From Agapanthus africanus (lineage: Eukaryota; Streptophyta; Magnoliopsida; Asparagales; Amaryllidaceae): a stretch of DNA of 64,000 nt. The translations under genes were made by a program, and so were the position numbers. Under the pieces are notes generated by a model that did no database searches, was not told the origin of the DNA, and worked only from the letters and a program-made list of their open reading frames with translations. The stretch is taken from positions 449,291,096 through 449,355,095 of the forward strand of contig JASDDO010000026.1 of NCBI GenBank assembly GCA_030015575.1, written 5' to 3'. Shown here piece after piece: positions 48,250 through 60,323 of the stretch; positions within the stretch are counted from its first letter, which is position 1; every line of letters begins with the position of its first letter.

Positions 48250-48490
48250 CGTTTCCTTTTTTCATGCACAGTGGTATTCGGTTAGAATATCCTGCACCTC
48301 TTTCGACGAGGCAAGGGCCGATATCCCTTCACCGGGAGTGACCCCTTGGGCAGAAGTTTGCGTCAGGGTAATAACTTCACTATAGTCGATTACATGTTGC
48401 TTTGCATCGCGGTATTCAGTTGGAATATCCCGCACCTCATTCCACTAGGAAAGAGCCGAGATCCCTTCACCGGGAGTGACCTCTTTAGCA
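48250..48490 (+). other. Two tandem leader hairpin units in element D
   Basis: The arms are CAAGGG/CCCTTG (48312-48317 and 48343-48348) and AAAGAG/CTCTTT (48450-48455 and 48481-48486). Each encloses exactly 25 nt with CCCTTCACCGGG. The preceding GGTATTC/GAATATCC hairpin is also kept. Confidence 0.8.
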
Positions 48491-48626
48491 AAGGTTTTCA
48501 CCACTATATTTTTATAAAAAGCTATCAGGTTCCTTCAGCGATATCAAGTTCGTTACGTTAAAGGTCTTTCTCCAAAAACCAGCCGTAGCCTTCCGTCGTT
48601 TCAGACGGTAGCACGTAGTATTCATG

Positions 48627-48835
48627 CTATGTTTGTTGGCTTTCGTCATGGCATAGTGGATGGTAGCTGCTTGTTACTTTTCTGTTGCATAGATAGATGA
48701 GTTGGTTTGGGACAGTCGTATTACCTTGTTGGCCTTCGTCAAGGGTATGTACGGGTGGGTTCGAATTGACAAGATAATGACGGGTAGAACTTGACATGTG
48801 ACTTATGATTTGTTGGCCATCATCAAGGTCATAAG
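48627..48835 (+). other. Triple leader hairpin array of element D
   Basis: The stems are CTATG/CATAG (48627-48656), TACC/GGTA (48722-48747) and CTTATGA/TCATAAG (48802-48835), around the shared TTGTTGGC...GTCAAGG-type loop (two loops carry small variations). Confidence 0.82.
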
Positions 48836-49112
48836 AACATGGGGTAAAAATCACATCAGGAGTTTCTAAAGAAACTGAAACTTGGCAGGCATGCGCATAC
48901 CTTCTAGAGTGTGATAACATGAGTGGATTCCGTCACGCTATCATGCGATGAGAGTTGGATCCCGATTCCCACTGATGAGTTGGTTTACTCTTCGGGTGAT
49001 CCCGATTGATTCTTCTTTTATGTTTCGAGGAGAATTTGACAGTACAGTGGGAGGTTTCCTGATTAGATAAAGTGATAACCATTCTGATCTAGGTTAGAGT
49101 GCACGCAGAGTG

Positions 49113-49115
49113 TTT

Positions 49116-49150
<35 letters not shown>

Positions 49151-49152
49151 CA
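49113..49152 (+). repeat. CT microsatellite before gag in element D
   Basis: A run of about 14-15 CT units is followed by GGCAG. It is an expanded version of the short pyrimidine tract found at the same place in B, C and A. Confidence 0.8.
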
Positions 49153-50552
49153 GCGACCTTTGACCGACCCTAGACTATGACTCAGTGACCAAGTTCACCG
49201 AACCTTCTTAAAATACTGGCTTTTGGATTGTCTGAGTTGCATAAGTCATTGTCGCTCCTTCTTTTACCCTTTGAATTTCTCAAAGCACCCCGTATTACTA
49301 CGGACATCCATTTCCATTGGATAGATCCATCGTATGGTTATATACGAACTCGAAGGGACTTCTTCGAGGATGGATCCAGGTTCAGAAGAAATTGAATCGG
49401 TTTATTCAGTTGTCTTTTATTATCACCTTCTCTCAGGTTGCGAGGGCTCCTTAGTTTAGGAGAGTACACCTATTACGCTTATTGGATTGTTGATTGAATG
49501 ATATTCTTGATGTGTAGTATTTAGAAAATAGAATTGAGAAATCACAACCAAAAATATTTGACCGCAATCAATAACGGTGTCGGAGGTAGCGCGTTAGTAA
49601 GTGCGGATCGTCCACAAGGAAAGTGAGATCCGTTCAATTTTCGAATTAGATGAGTTGAAAATTTAAGGAAAAGAAAAGAAAACAATTCATGATTTGTAAT
49701 TGAAGATCAAGAATAAGAAAAATCTAGATCTAAAAGAAACATTAAAAACAAGAATTGAGATGTGTGATAATTTCCAACCAACAATCAAGATTAGAAGTAT
49801 GGCTCGTAGGAGTAGATCGGATCTATAGATGTGATGAGATCTAATGATTACTCATTCTTATCCATTAACGGATTGAAACTAGATCGATGCAAATTCATCG
49901 AGGTTTAAGTATCTTGCGAGAAAATTAGGGATTTCGCAACTCATCCTTTGTCCTTTCGATGGATCGCATTCAAATTCTAGCTTCTAGTTAATCAAATGGT
50001 CAATAGTTGTTCCCTAGTTTCGAGTGAACATGATCAAGAAAGTATCATCTCGAAACTATGTCATTAATCATTTGATTCACTAGAATTTCCAAACATTATA
50101 GGATTTAAGAATGGTAAAAATATTTAAATCATCATCATCTAAAGATCGTCACAACTCCTACACGAGCGGAGATTACTCAAACATCATGATCACAAACACA
50201 ATCACAAATTGAGATCTAATCATTATGCTTGAATTAAAAGATAAGCAAGAATATAAAAAATTCACCTTTATTTATCGACAAATTTCGTTACAACTCTCTT
50301 GAATTTACAAAAGGAAGGAACGAGATCGTCGATTTCGGCTTCGCTCGGCTCCTTGAGTTGCGGATCTGCATGGATCTCTTGCTCCGTTGAAATCCGGCGT
50401 CGCTTCTAAAGGTTGAAGGCTCTCTTGCTTGAATTGCTCTCGGGATCTTGATCTTGATTTTGAATTGGATTTTTGAGACACAAGTTGTGTCACTCAACTT
50501 GTGGGTAGAAGATGATGGTGATTCTTGAACAACCTTCACCCTAGATCTAGGC

Positions 50553-50566
50553 TCTCTTATATAGAC
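50553..50566 (-). promoter_or_regulatory. TATA box candidate in E LTR
   Basis: On the reverse strand CTATATAAGAGAGCC is a good plant core promoter match, about 680 bp inside the LTR, with the GC palindromes about 230-280 bp upstream. Confidence 0.55.
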
Positions 50567-50791
50567 CTCAAAATTCTATATCTAGGATTGAAATTAGAAT
50601 TTTCCCTCCACAAATTAGTTAGCACAAGATTTGAATTTCCCTCCAAAAGTTTGTTAAGAGATCCTTCTAGAAATAGTTTGTTAAGCCGACCCTTCTAGAT
50701 GCGCCACGTGGAGCTTCAGGGGTCTTCTGGAAGCTTTGGCCGTTACAAATAGGCACGTGACAAAATTGGGCGCTTTGATCTCTTCTCATCA

Positions 50792-50836
50792 CCGCGGATC
50801 CGCGGCGCCAAGGGGGTTTGAGCCGCGGATCCGCGG
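50792..50836. repeat. Two 14-bp perfect palindromes in E LTR
   Basis: CCGCGGATCCGCGG occurs at 50792-50805 and again at 50823-50836, each a perfect palindrome, 17 bp apart. The two copies can also pair with each other as one long hairpin. The motif resembles the GC-rich hairpins in the Copia leaders (compare 47080-47095). Confidence 0.85.
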
Positions 50837-51238
50837 TCCGTTAAGGGCCTTGGTGCTTTATTTTTCTTCTGCTGCTTCGGGCAGATATTTGGGCTATCTT
50901 ATGATATGTTAAATTCTCTTTGGCCTTCTGTATCGCTACCAGATTTTGTATTTTGCAGTTGGTGTATCTTTTATCAGCTCTTTTCCTAATTTTGGGTTCT
51001 GCTTCTGTAATTTCCTGCATTAGACCCCAAGACAAGAGTTGCGCAATACAAGGATGATGCGATGCCATGAAACACAGTCAATTTCCCTTAATGTGCCGGT
51101 TTAAAAGTCTAACACATGCAATCAGGTATTTCAGAGATGATTTGGTAATATGTGCAATTATGAATACCGAACACTTCAAGATGAGTGCAAATGACAGGGA
51201 AATTGCCGTGTTAAATATGCAGTATTTTCGACTGATCA

Positions 51239-52740
51239 AATTCCCCCAAACTTATTTTCGATCGTCTCAATCGAACTGTTTTATTAAAAAGAGAAGGAGA
51301 AAATAAAGAAACAGAAAAGCACACTATCGTAGGCAACACGATTGCACTGAGCACGTGCAACAAGCCATTAAACCTTTAGGTGTCCCTAGTAGGAGGAGTG
51401 TTGTCTCCTGAGGGTTTTCAGCGGATTGCACCCACAAAATCCAATAATAAAAGGAAGATCATGAATATTACATTTAAAGACAAGAATTGTAAAAGAAAAT
51501 CCTTGAAAATTATGGTTTCCAACTAAGCTAGCTTTTCGGTTGTTATGAGCCCTATCTTAATGGTCATGAAAAGATGTCAGAAATCACGTCCTCCCTCAAT
51601 AAAACATCGTCTTATTCTTCATTCCAAACATCAATCATATCACCCTGCGTGTGTGTAAAGGACATCTCTACACCCGGAGAATTCAATTCAAGCTATCATA
51701 CTCTTGTCCATCAGCCTCAGTACTTTTTAATTAATGAATATTTAGACCAATTTGCTCACACACTTTCATGCGACCGTTAATACTTCTTGAGGGACTAACT
51801 GACCGATTACTCATGTGCTTGCTTATTTGGTGTATTTTCCTCGTCTTGCACCACCTCAGGCATAGCAGTGACTCTCAGACCAGTTGGCCTTAGGGCACTA
51901 GGTGAAGGGGCACCCTCGCTATAAATTTTTTTTATTGCCCTCGGCGATAACAAAACCAGTGTCCATTTTTCTCACCACTTTATATTTTATTCATTTTTTT
52001 TAATTTCCTTCATACATCGGCTTTAAGACAAGAGCATTTCAAGGTATCCTCTACTATCCCGGGGCTTTAAGACATATGTAAGTGCGAATAGCAGGGTATC
52101 AACATTCAAAATGTTTGGCTTTCAAGAATAGAAACTATTTTTCAGACTTATTTTTATCCTCAGATTAGTGACTTCCTTCACCTTACTAACCCTTGGGACA
52201 ACGGCTTATAACTAGTTATTACTAGTTCGTATAAGAAAACTTGTAATTTTCTTAGTTTTCTTAAATTTTTCTAATCTCATGGATGTAATTGTTCACTATC
52301 TAATCCTTTATTATCATAAATATTAAATATTTTTATATTTTAAAAATTTTAAATTTTTTTTTGAGTTTTGAAATTTTTAGAATTTTTATGGGTTTTGAAA
52401 AATTTTTACAAAATGATGAGCCAAAACTTTTTACACAAAATTTTTATGGGTTTTGAAATTTTTTAAATTTTTATGGTTTTTTAAAGAAATGTTTTGTGCT
52501 TATGCAAATGATATGCACATGATGCAAAACTAAGCACAAACCTTCCCCAAACTTGTTTTCAACAGTGTCCTCACTGTTGCCAACCGCTATATCTACAAAA
52601 CCTGTAAGCCTGGGAGGAGTTTATTGGTGGGGGCAAAATATATAAGTGAAGATCCTCCCCCAAACTTATTCTTTTCACTCACCTTCATTCAACAAGATGA
52701 TGCAGTAATATACAGGACATGGAGGTGAGACGGAGGAATT
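51239..52740 (-). mobile_element. Element E 3' non-coding spacer with repeated PPT-like motifs
   Basis: About 1.5 kb lies between the pol end and the 3' LTR. Three reverse-strand AAGTTTGGGG-type purine tracts lie in it: 52653-52669, 52541-52555 and 51241-51253, the last adjoining the LTR. A T-rich stretch at 52320-52500 repeats AATTTTTATGGGTTTTGAAA about three times. Athila elements often carry an envelope-like frame here, but I see none. Small frames such as 51067-51306 and 51574-51780 have no recognisable domain. Confidence 0.7.
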
Positions 52741-53589
52741 TTAATCAAGGTAAAATGACTCCTGTAAGAACATGAGCTCCTCCGTGGGGTCAGTGGAAAA
52801 ATACGGCTTTAGTCTATGTCCATTCACTTTGAAAAATGTGCCATTTTTTACATTTTCTACCTCTACTGCCCCGTGCGGGTATACAGACCGCACAACAAAA
52901 GGTCTCTTCCACCGAGATCGAAGCTTACCCGCGTGAAGGTGTAGTCGTGAATCATAAAGAAAGACTTGCTGACCAGGAAAAAATGTTTTCCTCAAAATGT
53001 TTTTATCGTGAAAAACCTTGGTCCTATTCTTTACGATTACAGCGTTATCATAAGCTTCATCGCCGAGTTCGCTTAGCTCATTCAATTGCAGCTTCCGAAA
53101 GTTGCAGGCTTGGTTTAAGTCAAAGTTGATTTCCTTAATAGCCCACAATGCTTTATGCTCAATCTCGACAGGTAAGTGACATGCCTTCCCAAACAGTAAC
53201 CTATATGGAGACATCCCTAGGTCGGTTTTAAATGCAGTTTGGAATGCCCAAATAGCATCCGTCAGTTTGGTCGACCAATCTTTTCTATTCTTAGCAACAT
53301 TCTTCTCCAGGATTTGTTTGATCTGTCTATTCGAAATCTCAGCCTGCCCGCTCGTTTGGGGATGATAGGGTGTAGAAAGTCTGTGGTTGATTCCGTATTT
53401 TCGCATCAGAGTCTCGAAAGACTTGTTGCAGAAATGTGTCCCGTTATCGCTAATGATAGCGCGTGGGTGTCCAAATCGCGAAAAGATTTTTTCTTTTAAG
53501 AACTTAATGACAACCTTCTTGTCATTTGTGCAACATGGAATGGCTTCAACCCACTTCGAGACGTAATGAACCGCCAGCAGTATGTACAA
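52741..53589 (-). pseudogene. Athila-type integrase core and C-terminus of element E
   Basis: The 282-residue open frame is the longest in the window. It shows VSKWVEA, the catalytic D48 in [11 protein letters not shown] and E84 in [12 protein letters not shown], with 35 residues between them (D35E). [20 protein letters not shown] and [12 protein letters not shown] follow, which are hallmarks of the Athila branch of Gypsy. No chromodomain follows, as expected for this branch. Adjoining minus-strand sequence (to about 53880) holds the zinc-binding region ([14 protein letters not shown]) in other frames, so the gene as a whole is broken. The frame ends 72 bp before the first PPT-like tract. Confidence 0.88.
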
Positions 53590-53887
53590 ATTCCAAAGGA
53601 GTTGGGAAAGGGACCCATAAAGTCAATGCCCCAAACATCGAAAATTTCAACCGCTAGGATGGGTTGCTGAGGCATTTCATTTCTCTGGGAGTACTGACAT
53701 TGTGTACAGGTTTTGCAATAATCAAATGCGTCCTTGAAAAAGGTCTGCCAATAAAATCCGCATTGCAAAACCTTCTCCGCCGTCTTTTTAGGACCGAAGT
53801 GACCCCCACAGGCCTGATCATGATTAAAAGATAGAACACTCTTGAACTCCTCATTCGGGACACACCGGCGAATGATCTGATCAGGAC
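53590..53887 (-). mobile_element. Element E integrase N-terminal region, cut by element A
   Basis: The sequence here carries the integrase zinc-binding and first catalytic region of E (wording CKTCTQCQ and [11 protein letters not shown] in the frame at 53496-53768). At 53887 Copia A begins. AGGAC at 53883-53887 is the expected target copy. The rest of E's pol, gag and 5' LTR lie past the window end. Confidence 0.82.
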
Positions 53888-56106
53888 TGTAGGGTTCCTA
53901 GGCACCCCAAGGAGGTCTCACAAGGCATCGAACATGCCATATTAAAAAATTTACGGTGCCTACAAACCCTAAACTACGGATCGTCGGCTAGAGGTCTAGG
54001 AGAAAAACTAACTAGTTAACACTTAACTAAAAGTTTAACGGAAATACAACCTTTGTAGATCCGGTGCTCCACCTCCATAGCTCCGCAACGAGGTCCTCTC
54101 CGCTGTCCAAATCAAATCCGGGCTCTAGAGTCGACTTCGTCGGAGAAAAAGGGAGCTAGGTCGTCGATGTCCATGCCGAAGATGATCTACGTCGAGGCAT
54201 CGCTAGATCAAGCTCACAACTTCACCAAGTCAAGAAACTTGTGAAGTAAACACACTCTACTACTTGGCAAGAGGTAGAGGATGAAGAAATAGGAAGTGGG
54301 TAGACTTTATTTTTGGATTTCTCACTCTTTTCCAACAATCACCATTGATGGAGCTTAGTTTTCTTCACTTGAAGAATGAAGAAGATGAAGAAGAATATTA
54401 TGATAAGTTAGTTAAAAACAATAGAAAAAATCAAAACTTATCATAATGTTAACTAGAGTTAAGTGTAGAGAATGAATCATGGTTAGTGGGAATGGTTAGG
54501 GTTAAGGATGAGATAAGAATGGTTGACTTGATCAAAGATTCATGAAGCTTCAACTAAACTCCAAATTAAGCCACCATTCTTTTCTCCTCTTTTCCAAAAT
54601 GAATAAACAAATAAATAAATGAATAAATAAAGGAAATGAAACCCTAACCATTCTTTTAACCATGGTTTAATTCTTTGCACTTAACCAAGTAATCATGTAA
54701 CATCAAACATGATACAATCAAATGCACAAAATCATATCGCATATGTAATGCGCACACCCGAGTGAGAAAATCCATTTAAAGTGAACCAATACTAGTTAAT
54801 GCAAAGTAATATATCATATATATAATTATACATTAAATCATTAAATCAACACTTGATTCAATGATCCGGTCATGTCGCACACAACCGACTAGTATACAAT
54901 GTATCGGCTTATCGAATCAACGCTTGAATTGATAACTAGGTTATATAGCATACAACCATTCGATACATTCATCGCGAGAATGGAATACGGTATCACATAC
55001 TCGCATTATTCTCGGTCCCGCACATATCTCATATGCGCTCCTATTTCGTTTCGCTTGAGCCAGGAAACCTCTGTGTAGGACTCTAAAGACTCGTCAATAC
55101 GCCGGCAGCGGATGATGATCATATCAAACACCCACAAGCCGCAAGCGGTCTGCTAAACGTAACGGCCACCCGGGTATTGAGCGATCTGAAGATCGACGAG
55201 CAAGCCCGCTCACACTCCAGTGAATCCGACCAGTAACACTACCGTACAGTCCGGTCTGATCGTCTGATATGTCGCATATCTTGCCTAGGGGCGGTATACG
55301 TCAGACCCCAATAGCTTGATAAGTCGTGTCGATATGAGGTCTATAACTGTTCGAGAAACTACTGGTAACACTTACCAGTAAATCTCAGCAACCCTGGCCA
55401 GGGATTTCCTGTTATAGCCAATCAAACACAGCGCAACATCAACCCCCTATACCGGGAGAGACGAATCCCCTCCTATCGCTCATTGCCTCCATGTGACTCG
55501 GGACTGTACCCAACAACCACCGTTTTGCACGCCCTCTTGGACGTGGTAAGATGGAAATCAAAGCACAGTGGGAACCACACAAGACTCTATGACGATCTTG
55601 GGTCAACAGACTACTCTGTACCAGTGTCACCAGAGAACTGCCATCTAACGTGAGGTATAATACCATCTGGGAGTTCTCGGCGAGTCCGTCCAGTGTACCC
55701 AGTCTCTACTGAGCACCCGTATATCATCTCTGATGTCAAACACCGATGGATATGGGATCATCCATCGCCCATCTGTATGGGTCGAGAAGGTATACGCTAG
55801 TCTACTCTGGTATATCGATGCCCCGTCTCGATACACCCACGACTAGGGACTTTCAAGGATGTACTTATGGACTACCATGTCCCCACTAGTATGATCCGCA
55901 TCATAGTCCAGGTAGTCAAGCACACATCCTAAGGGCTTTACCAACATGTAACAGAGAGACAATCAGTGTACATGTTAAGGTAAAGAGCAACCAGATAGCA
56001 TACTATCATGTCGAGCAAGAAAGTCCTCCTTATATATGTCCAAGTATCCACTACAATATACATCCTATGTATAGTAATGGCCTCTAGGGCATACATATAA
56101 CTAACA
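53888..56106 (-). mobile_element. Copia element A (Angela lineage), 3' LTR
   Basis: This 2219-bp LTR runs, on the reverse strand, from TGTTAGTTATATG (56106) to AACCCTACA (53888). The partner starts at 62062 (offset 8174). I count about 13 mismatches over the ~1940 bp visible in both (about 0.7%), giving roughly 0.25 million years under 1.3e-8 per site per year. TATGCCCTAGAGGC near its start is an Angela/BARE LTR hallmark. Confidence 0.93.
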
Positions 56107-58616
56107 ATCTCCCACTTGCACTAGGGCCATCTGTAGCAGTGGTTGTAGTATCTCATACTCAACCATCCCATAAAAGTCTCTCTCTGGGAACAGGCTTTTG
56201 TGAGTGGATCCGCTGTGTTGTCCTCTGAGTCTACTCTCCTAACCTCGATCTCCCTGGAGATCAACCATCTCCATGATCAAGTGATACTGCCTTAGAATAT
56301 GTCTGGATCATTGATGGGACCGGCGTTCCTTGGCATAAGCCACAACTCCATTGTCACACAATGGGAGGAACGTAGTTTATCTCATGAACCAATCTACACC
56401 CAAACAGGCTCTTTTTGGTAGCATCTTAAGTAGCGATGTATCCAGCCTTTATCTTCTAGTATGCCACGGTATCTAGCTTGGAACTCTTCCAACATACCGT
56501 CCCTTTACTGAGGGTAAAGGCAATGCCTGCGACTGACATTCAGTCGTCTTTATCACACTGGAACCCTTCCAGCGATTCTCCTCAGGATCGATTGACACCA
56601 TCTCACTACATCTAGTGAGTATCCTAACATCTATTTAGATCTATCCCATAGAACCAAAATCCAGGATTTAGTAGGTATCATTTTGATCCTATATGGAGAA
56701 TTATGGTGATAAGCGGAGATTGACCGAGCGTAGCATAAGAAACTCTTTTCTTATCAAGAGTATGTCATCCACGTACTTTGCGAGAATCGTCACCATACTC
56801 CCTACTACCTTTTTGTATATACAAGGTTCATCTACCATTTTGATGATGTCAAACTCTTTGACTAATTCATCAAAACAGATGTTCTAACTCCGCGATGCCT
56901 GCTTTATCCTATAAAGCATCTTGCACACGTTTCCGCTGCTCCCACTGTCTACGAAGCCCTCTGGCTGTGTACTTATAGACGCTCTCTTCTAAATCATCAT
57001 TTAGAAAAGCTGTCATGACACCCAACCACCAGATATCGTAGTCATGGTATGTAGCCGTGGCAAGTAGGATCTGGATGGACTTAAGCATAGCTACTTAGAA
57101 AAGGTTTCATCATCATCCATACCTGGTCAATGATGTAGACCTTTAACAAGTCTAGCTTTGAAAGTCTCAACTTTTCCATGTACACCAAGTAATCTTCTCA
57201 AGATGTACTTGCTCCTGATGGGGATTTAACCCTTCAGATATAGCAACCAAAGTCCATACTTTGTTGGTGTATAAGGATTCCATCTCAGATCGATGAACAT
57301 CCAGCCATTCCTACAGAGTCTCACTCTTGATGGCCAGCACGAAGCTAGTTGGGTCATCATCTCATAATGCAATCCTCGCTCCCACTGTCATAGAGAAACC
57401 GAAGTATCTCTCAGGTGGGTAAGGAACCCTACTAGATCGGCGGAGAGGCTGAGGTTCATTGGAATCTACTGAATCCTTTGGCTCTATCAAATCATCTGTG
57501 TAGTTTGTATGGCTGGAACATTTCCAGTTCTACATAACTTACCTTGCCTCGAGCTTGTCCGGATTTTTCTTTTAGACATAGGCCGGGCAACCCCAAATCT
57601 TAACTAACTTAAGACATGGGCTCTTCCCTTTCCATATCATATATGAAGTGGTAGGCTCCAGATTTGATTTGAACCCTATTCAATAGGTATGCAGCTTCTT
57701 AAGCGCATAACTCCCAAAAGGAAAAAGGTAACTCAGTAGTACTCATCATAGAGCATACCTTATCATATAGGGTGTGATTGCTCCGCCCTGATATACCATC
57801 GTGTTATGGTGTATACAGAGGAGTAATGCTGAGAGAGAAACTCATTCTCCTTTAGAATAATCCAGGAATTCCGTGCTCAAGTATTCTCCTCCTTGATCTC
57901 ATCAAAGGACATAATACTTATACCCGTATATCTGGTTCTCTACTTCTCGCTTATATTCTGTGAATATCTCAAAAGGCTCGGACTCATGTTTCAACAGGAA
58001 CATATGTCTGAATCTTGAGAGATTATCAGAGAATGTAATGAAGTACAAAGAACCAGTCCTGGAATGTGTAGACAGGGGACCTTACATACATCAACATGTA
58101 TCATCCCAAGAGTTCATCAACTCTTTCTCTGTTTCCAATAAACAGGGCTATGGTCATCTTATCTTTGTGACATGACTGGCAAGTTTCACAAGATGTAGAT
58201 TCAAACTGATTTAAATATGCATCTACATGTAACTTCAGCTAGTCGGGTCACATTGATCTGACCTAGTCTACAATACCTTAAGAAGGATCCGTCCATTTCT
58301 GAACTCTTCCTCTTGTGTGTGTTCCATATACTAAGAACTGTAGTTTGATTTAGAACATCAACGCTTTTAGATAACGTGCCTGAACCGATCAACTTTTGAT
58401 ATAGGAAATGTTCAAAACATTATCCAACAATACAAAATTTTATCGTTTCTTTACTAATAAAGAGACAGATATGATTTTGTATATCAGGTTCGGTATCTAA
58501 TAACATTCGTTCAGAATCAATGTATTTGTAATACAGGGTGACAGTGACCAACAGACTTGGTTGCAACACTTGCCCCGTTTTCTGTCTCATGAAACTTATC
58601 ACCCGTTCTCAGTTCT

Positions 58617-58874
58617 CTACCTTTCTATAGCCCTATGTAACAGATTACATATCTGGGATCCTGATCTGGTATCACATACCCAGGACGTAGAGGATACAGA
58701 GAAACAGTTCTTTGTAACGAACACACCCGAAGATGATGCATCAGCATGCTCTCTCTTCGTTTGGGCGGCACGGGAATTCTGGTAATCCCCAATTTCCTTC
58801 TCTGTCTTATAACAATTATAAGTAGGAGCGGGACCAATGTTCCCCAGCTCAGTATAACAAGCGGGTTCGGTCAA
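58617..58874 (-). pseudogene. Copia protease segment of element A
   Basis: The frame SSGVFVTKNCFSVSSTSWV and what follows align with the protease region of element G (1736-1830, SGVFVIENYFSINSASWVL). This links A and G to one lineage. It is a fossil with a degraded active-site region. Confidence 0.7.
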
Positions 58875-59354
58875 TATTCCGTTTTATTATCTTGATAAAG
58901 GCGTGATATGGTCGCTACCTAGAGAGAGAGAGAAGAAAACACTCAGCGTGCGCTCTGTCAAGAATAGATTGGTTTTTATTTTATCTAATCAGGATGGCTC
59001 CCACTGCTTTTTTATCAAATCTTCCTTCAAACCCTAAAAGGAAAGACTAGCCGGGATTAATTACACACTACAAGTTCGCCAATCTTTCAGCCAGGCCAGT
59101 GTCGGTACTTTGAGGGAGGTCCCCCGTGCTTTCGCACGAACCTAATTAATGTTAACCTCGTTTTCCCAGAGGCGTAACCCCGTTGACACCTTTCTAGACA
59201 CCTACTTGATCGGCTAATTGTAATGTATAAAACTCTCCCAGGAGTAACTCTTACTCGCAGCGGGTATCGGGATCCAACTATCTCATAGAAGGTATGCAAT
59301 CTCATTGCAAATTTCAACACTTGAAATTCCCGATAATATTTTGCCCCTAGCGTC

Positions 59355-59562
59355 CTATGACCTTGACGCGGGCCAACAAACCATAGTCCGCTAGTCAATT
59401 TCAACCCGTCATTTCCTGATTGAATTAAACCCACCCGCACGACCCTTGACGCAGGCCAACAAAGTCGCACGACTACCCTAATCAAATCACATCATATGCT
59501 TATGCAGATAAGCACCAGTTAGCTACCGCACACTACGCCTTGACGCAGGCCAACAAACGTAG
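59355..59562 (-). other. Triple leader hairpin array of element A
   Basis: In element orientation the stems are CTACG/CGTAG (59533-59562), CGAC/GTCG (59440-59467) and CTATG/CATAG with one mismatched closing pair (59355-59386). The 20-nt loops read TTTGTTGGCCTGCGTCAAGG or a close variant. Against B, C and D the first stem has changed at two positions with both partners changed together. Confidence 0.82.
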
Positions 59563-59699
59563 CACGAATACTAACTACTACTTATCTGAAATGACGGAGG
59601 GCTACGACAGGTTTTTCTGAAAACCTATTGCGTAATGAACTTGATATCGTTGTAGGATCGAATGAATTTTGAAATGGAGTGTTTTTGAGGCTTTTCTAG

Positions 59700-59945
59700 T
59701 TTTGCTAAAGGAGTCACTCCCGGTGAAGGGATCGTCGGGCCTTTCCTCGTCGAATGAGGTGCGGGATATATCATATATATCACTGTGCAAAGCAAAAACT
59801 ATAGAAGCAATTAAAAGACAAACCGAGTGTGTAGCATCTGCCAGTTATTGCTAAAGGAGTCACTCCCGGTGAAGGGATCTCGGTCCTTTCCTCATCGAAT
59901 AAGGTGCAGGATATATCACATATACCGCTGTGCAAAGCAAGAACT
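59700..59945 (-). other. Two tandem leader hairpin units in element A (~146-bp period)
   Basis: On the reverse strand the arms are AAAGGA/TCCTTT (59853-59858 and 59884-59889, 25 nt between) and AAAGG/CCTTT (59707-59711 and 59740-59744, 28 nt between). Both keep CCCTTCACCGGG. The neighbouring small hairpin is GATATAT/ATATATC here, against GGTATTC/GAATATCC in B and D. Confidence 0.78.
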
Positions 59946-60289
59946 GTAGCTACCTGTTTTATTTTGAAATTCGATTCTACAACATCTTAGGTTTCTTTTT
60001 ATTTCATTAATCACATTAATGAAGTCCCATCATTTATGTACCTAAACATCATAGATAAATACGACGTACACTTATGCCATCCGCATTCGCCTCGATGTCC
60101 CCTCGTGCACCGTTAGGTTAGGTAACTAACGGCAGAGCAGGGCAGGGCTAGCGCGGGTGTAAAACATAAGTAACGTCTATATAATATATCATATATACTA
60201 TATATAGTATCTATCACAGAACATCACATGATCACATCACAGATATCGCAGCAGAAGAATCATATGAAATATTGGATATACTAGGACGT

Positions 60290-60323
60290 CCGTGTTTTCA
60301 ATACGAGCCAGTATAAAACACGG
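60290..60323 (-). other. 9-bp leader hairpin of element A
   Basis: CCGTGTTTT (60290-60298) pairs with AAAACACGG (60315-60323). The stem differs from that in B, C and D at several positions yet is fully paired. Confidence 0.7.

Larger units (their letters stand above)
46839..49487 (+). mobile_element. Copia element D interior, left part
   Basis: The PBS TGGTATCAGAGC begins directly at 46839. The leader then carries the same series of hairpins as B and C, a CT-rich tract, and the start of the decayed gag-side region matching B up to about 18475. It stops at 49487, where the Athila element E is inserted. The last bases, TGGAT (49483-49487), are the expected target copy. The other half is outside the window. 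It is broken, with no long frame. Confidence 0.85.
49488..51238 (-). mobile_element. Gypsy element E (Athila lineage), 3' LTR
   Basis: This 1751-bp LTR has TG...CA ends: on the reverse strand it starts TGATCAGTCG (51238) and ends CATTCAATCAACA (49488). A polypurine tract lies directly outside at 51241-51253. The flank in D is TGGAT. It holds a TATA-type box and two GC-rich palindromes. The partner LTR lies beyond the right edge, so age cannot be estimated. No gene is seen. The small frames at 50288-50539 and 50841-51068 have no recognisable domain. Confidence 0.8.

Noticed and set aside
49119-49148. CT microsatellite as a separate novel feature
   Set aside because: It is an expansion of the pyrimidine tract found at the same place in all four Copia elements, so it is reported with that tract.
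51067-51780. Small plus-strand frames in the Athila element's 3' region as an envelope-like gene
   Set aside because: They are on the opposite strand to the element, short, and lack signal peptide or membrane segments.
59087-59485. 132-residue minus-strand frame in element A as a captured gene
   Set aside because: It spans part of the leader hairpin array, shows no domain, and has no counterpart frame in B, C or D.
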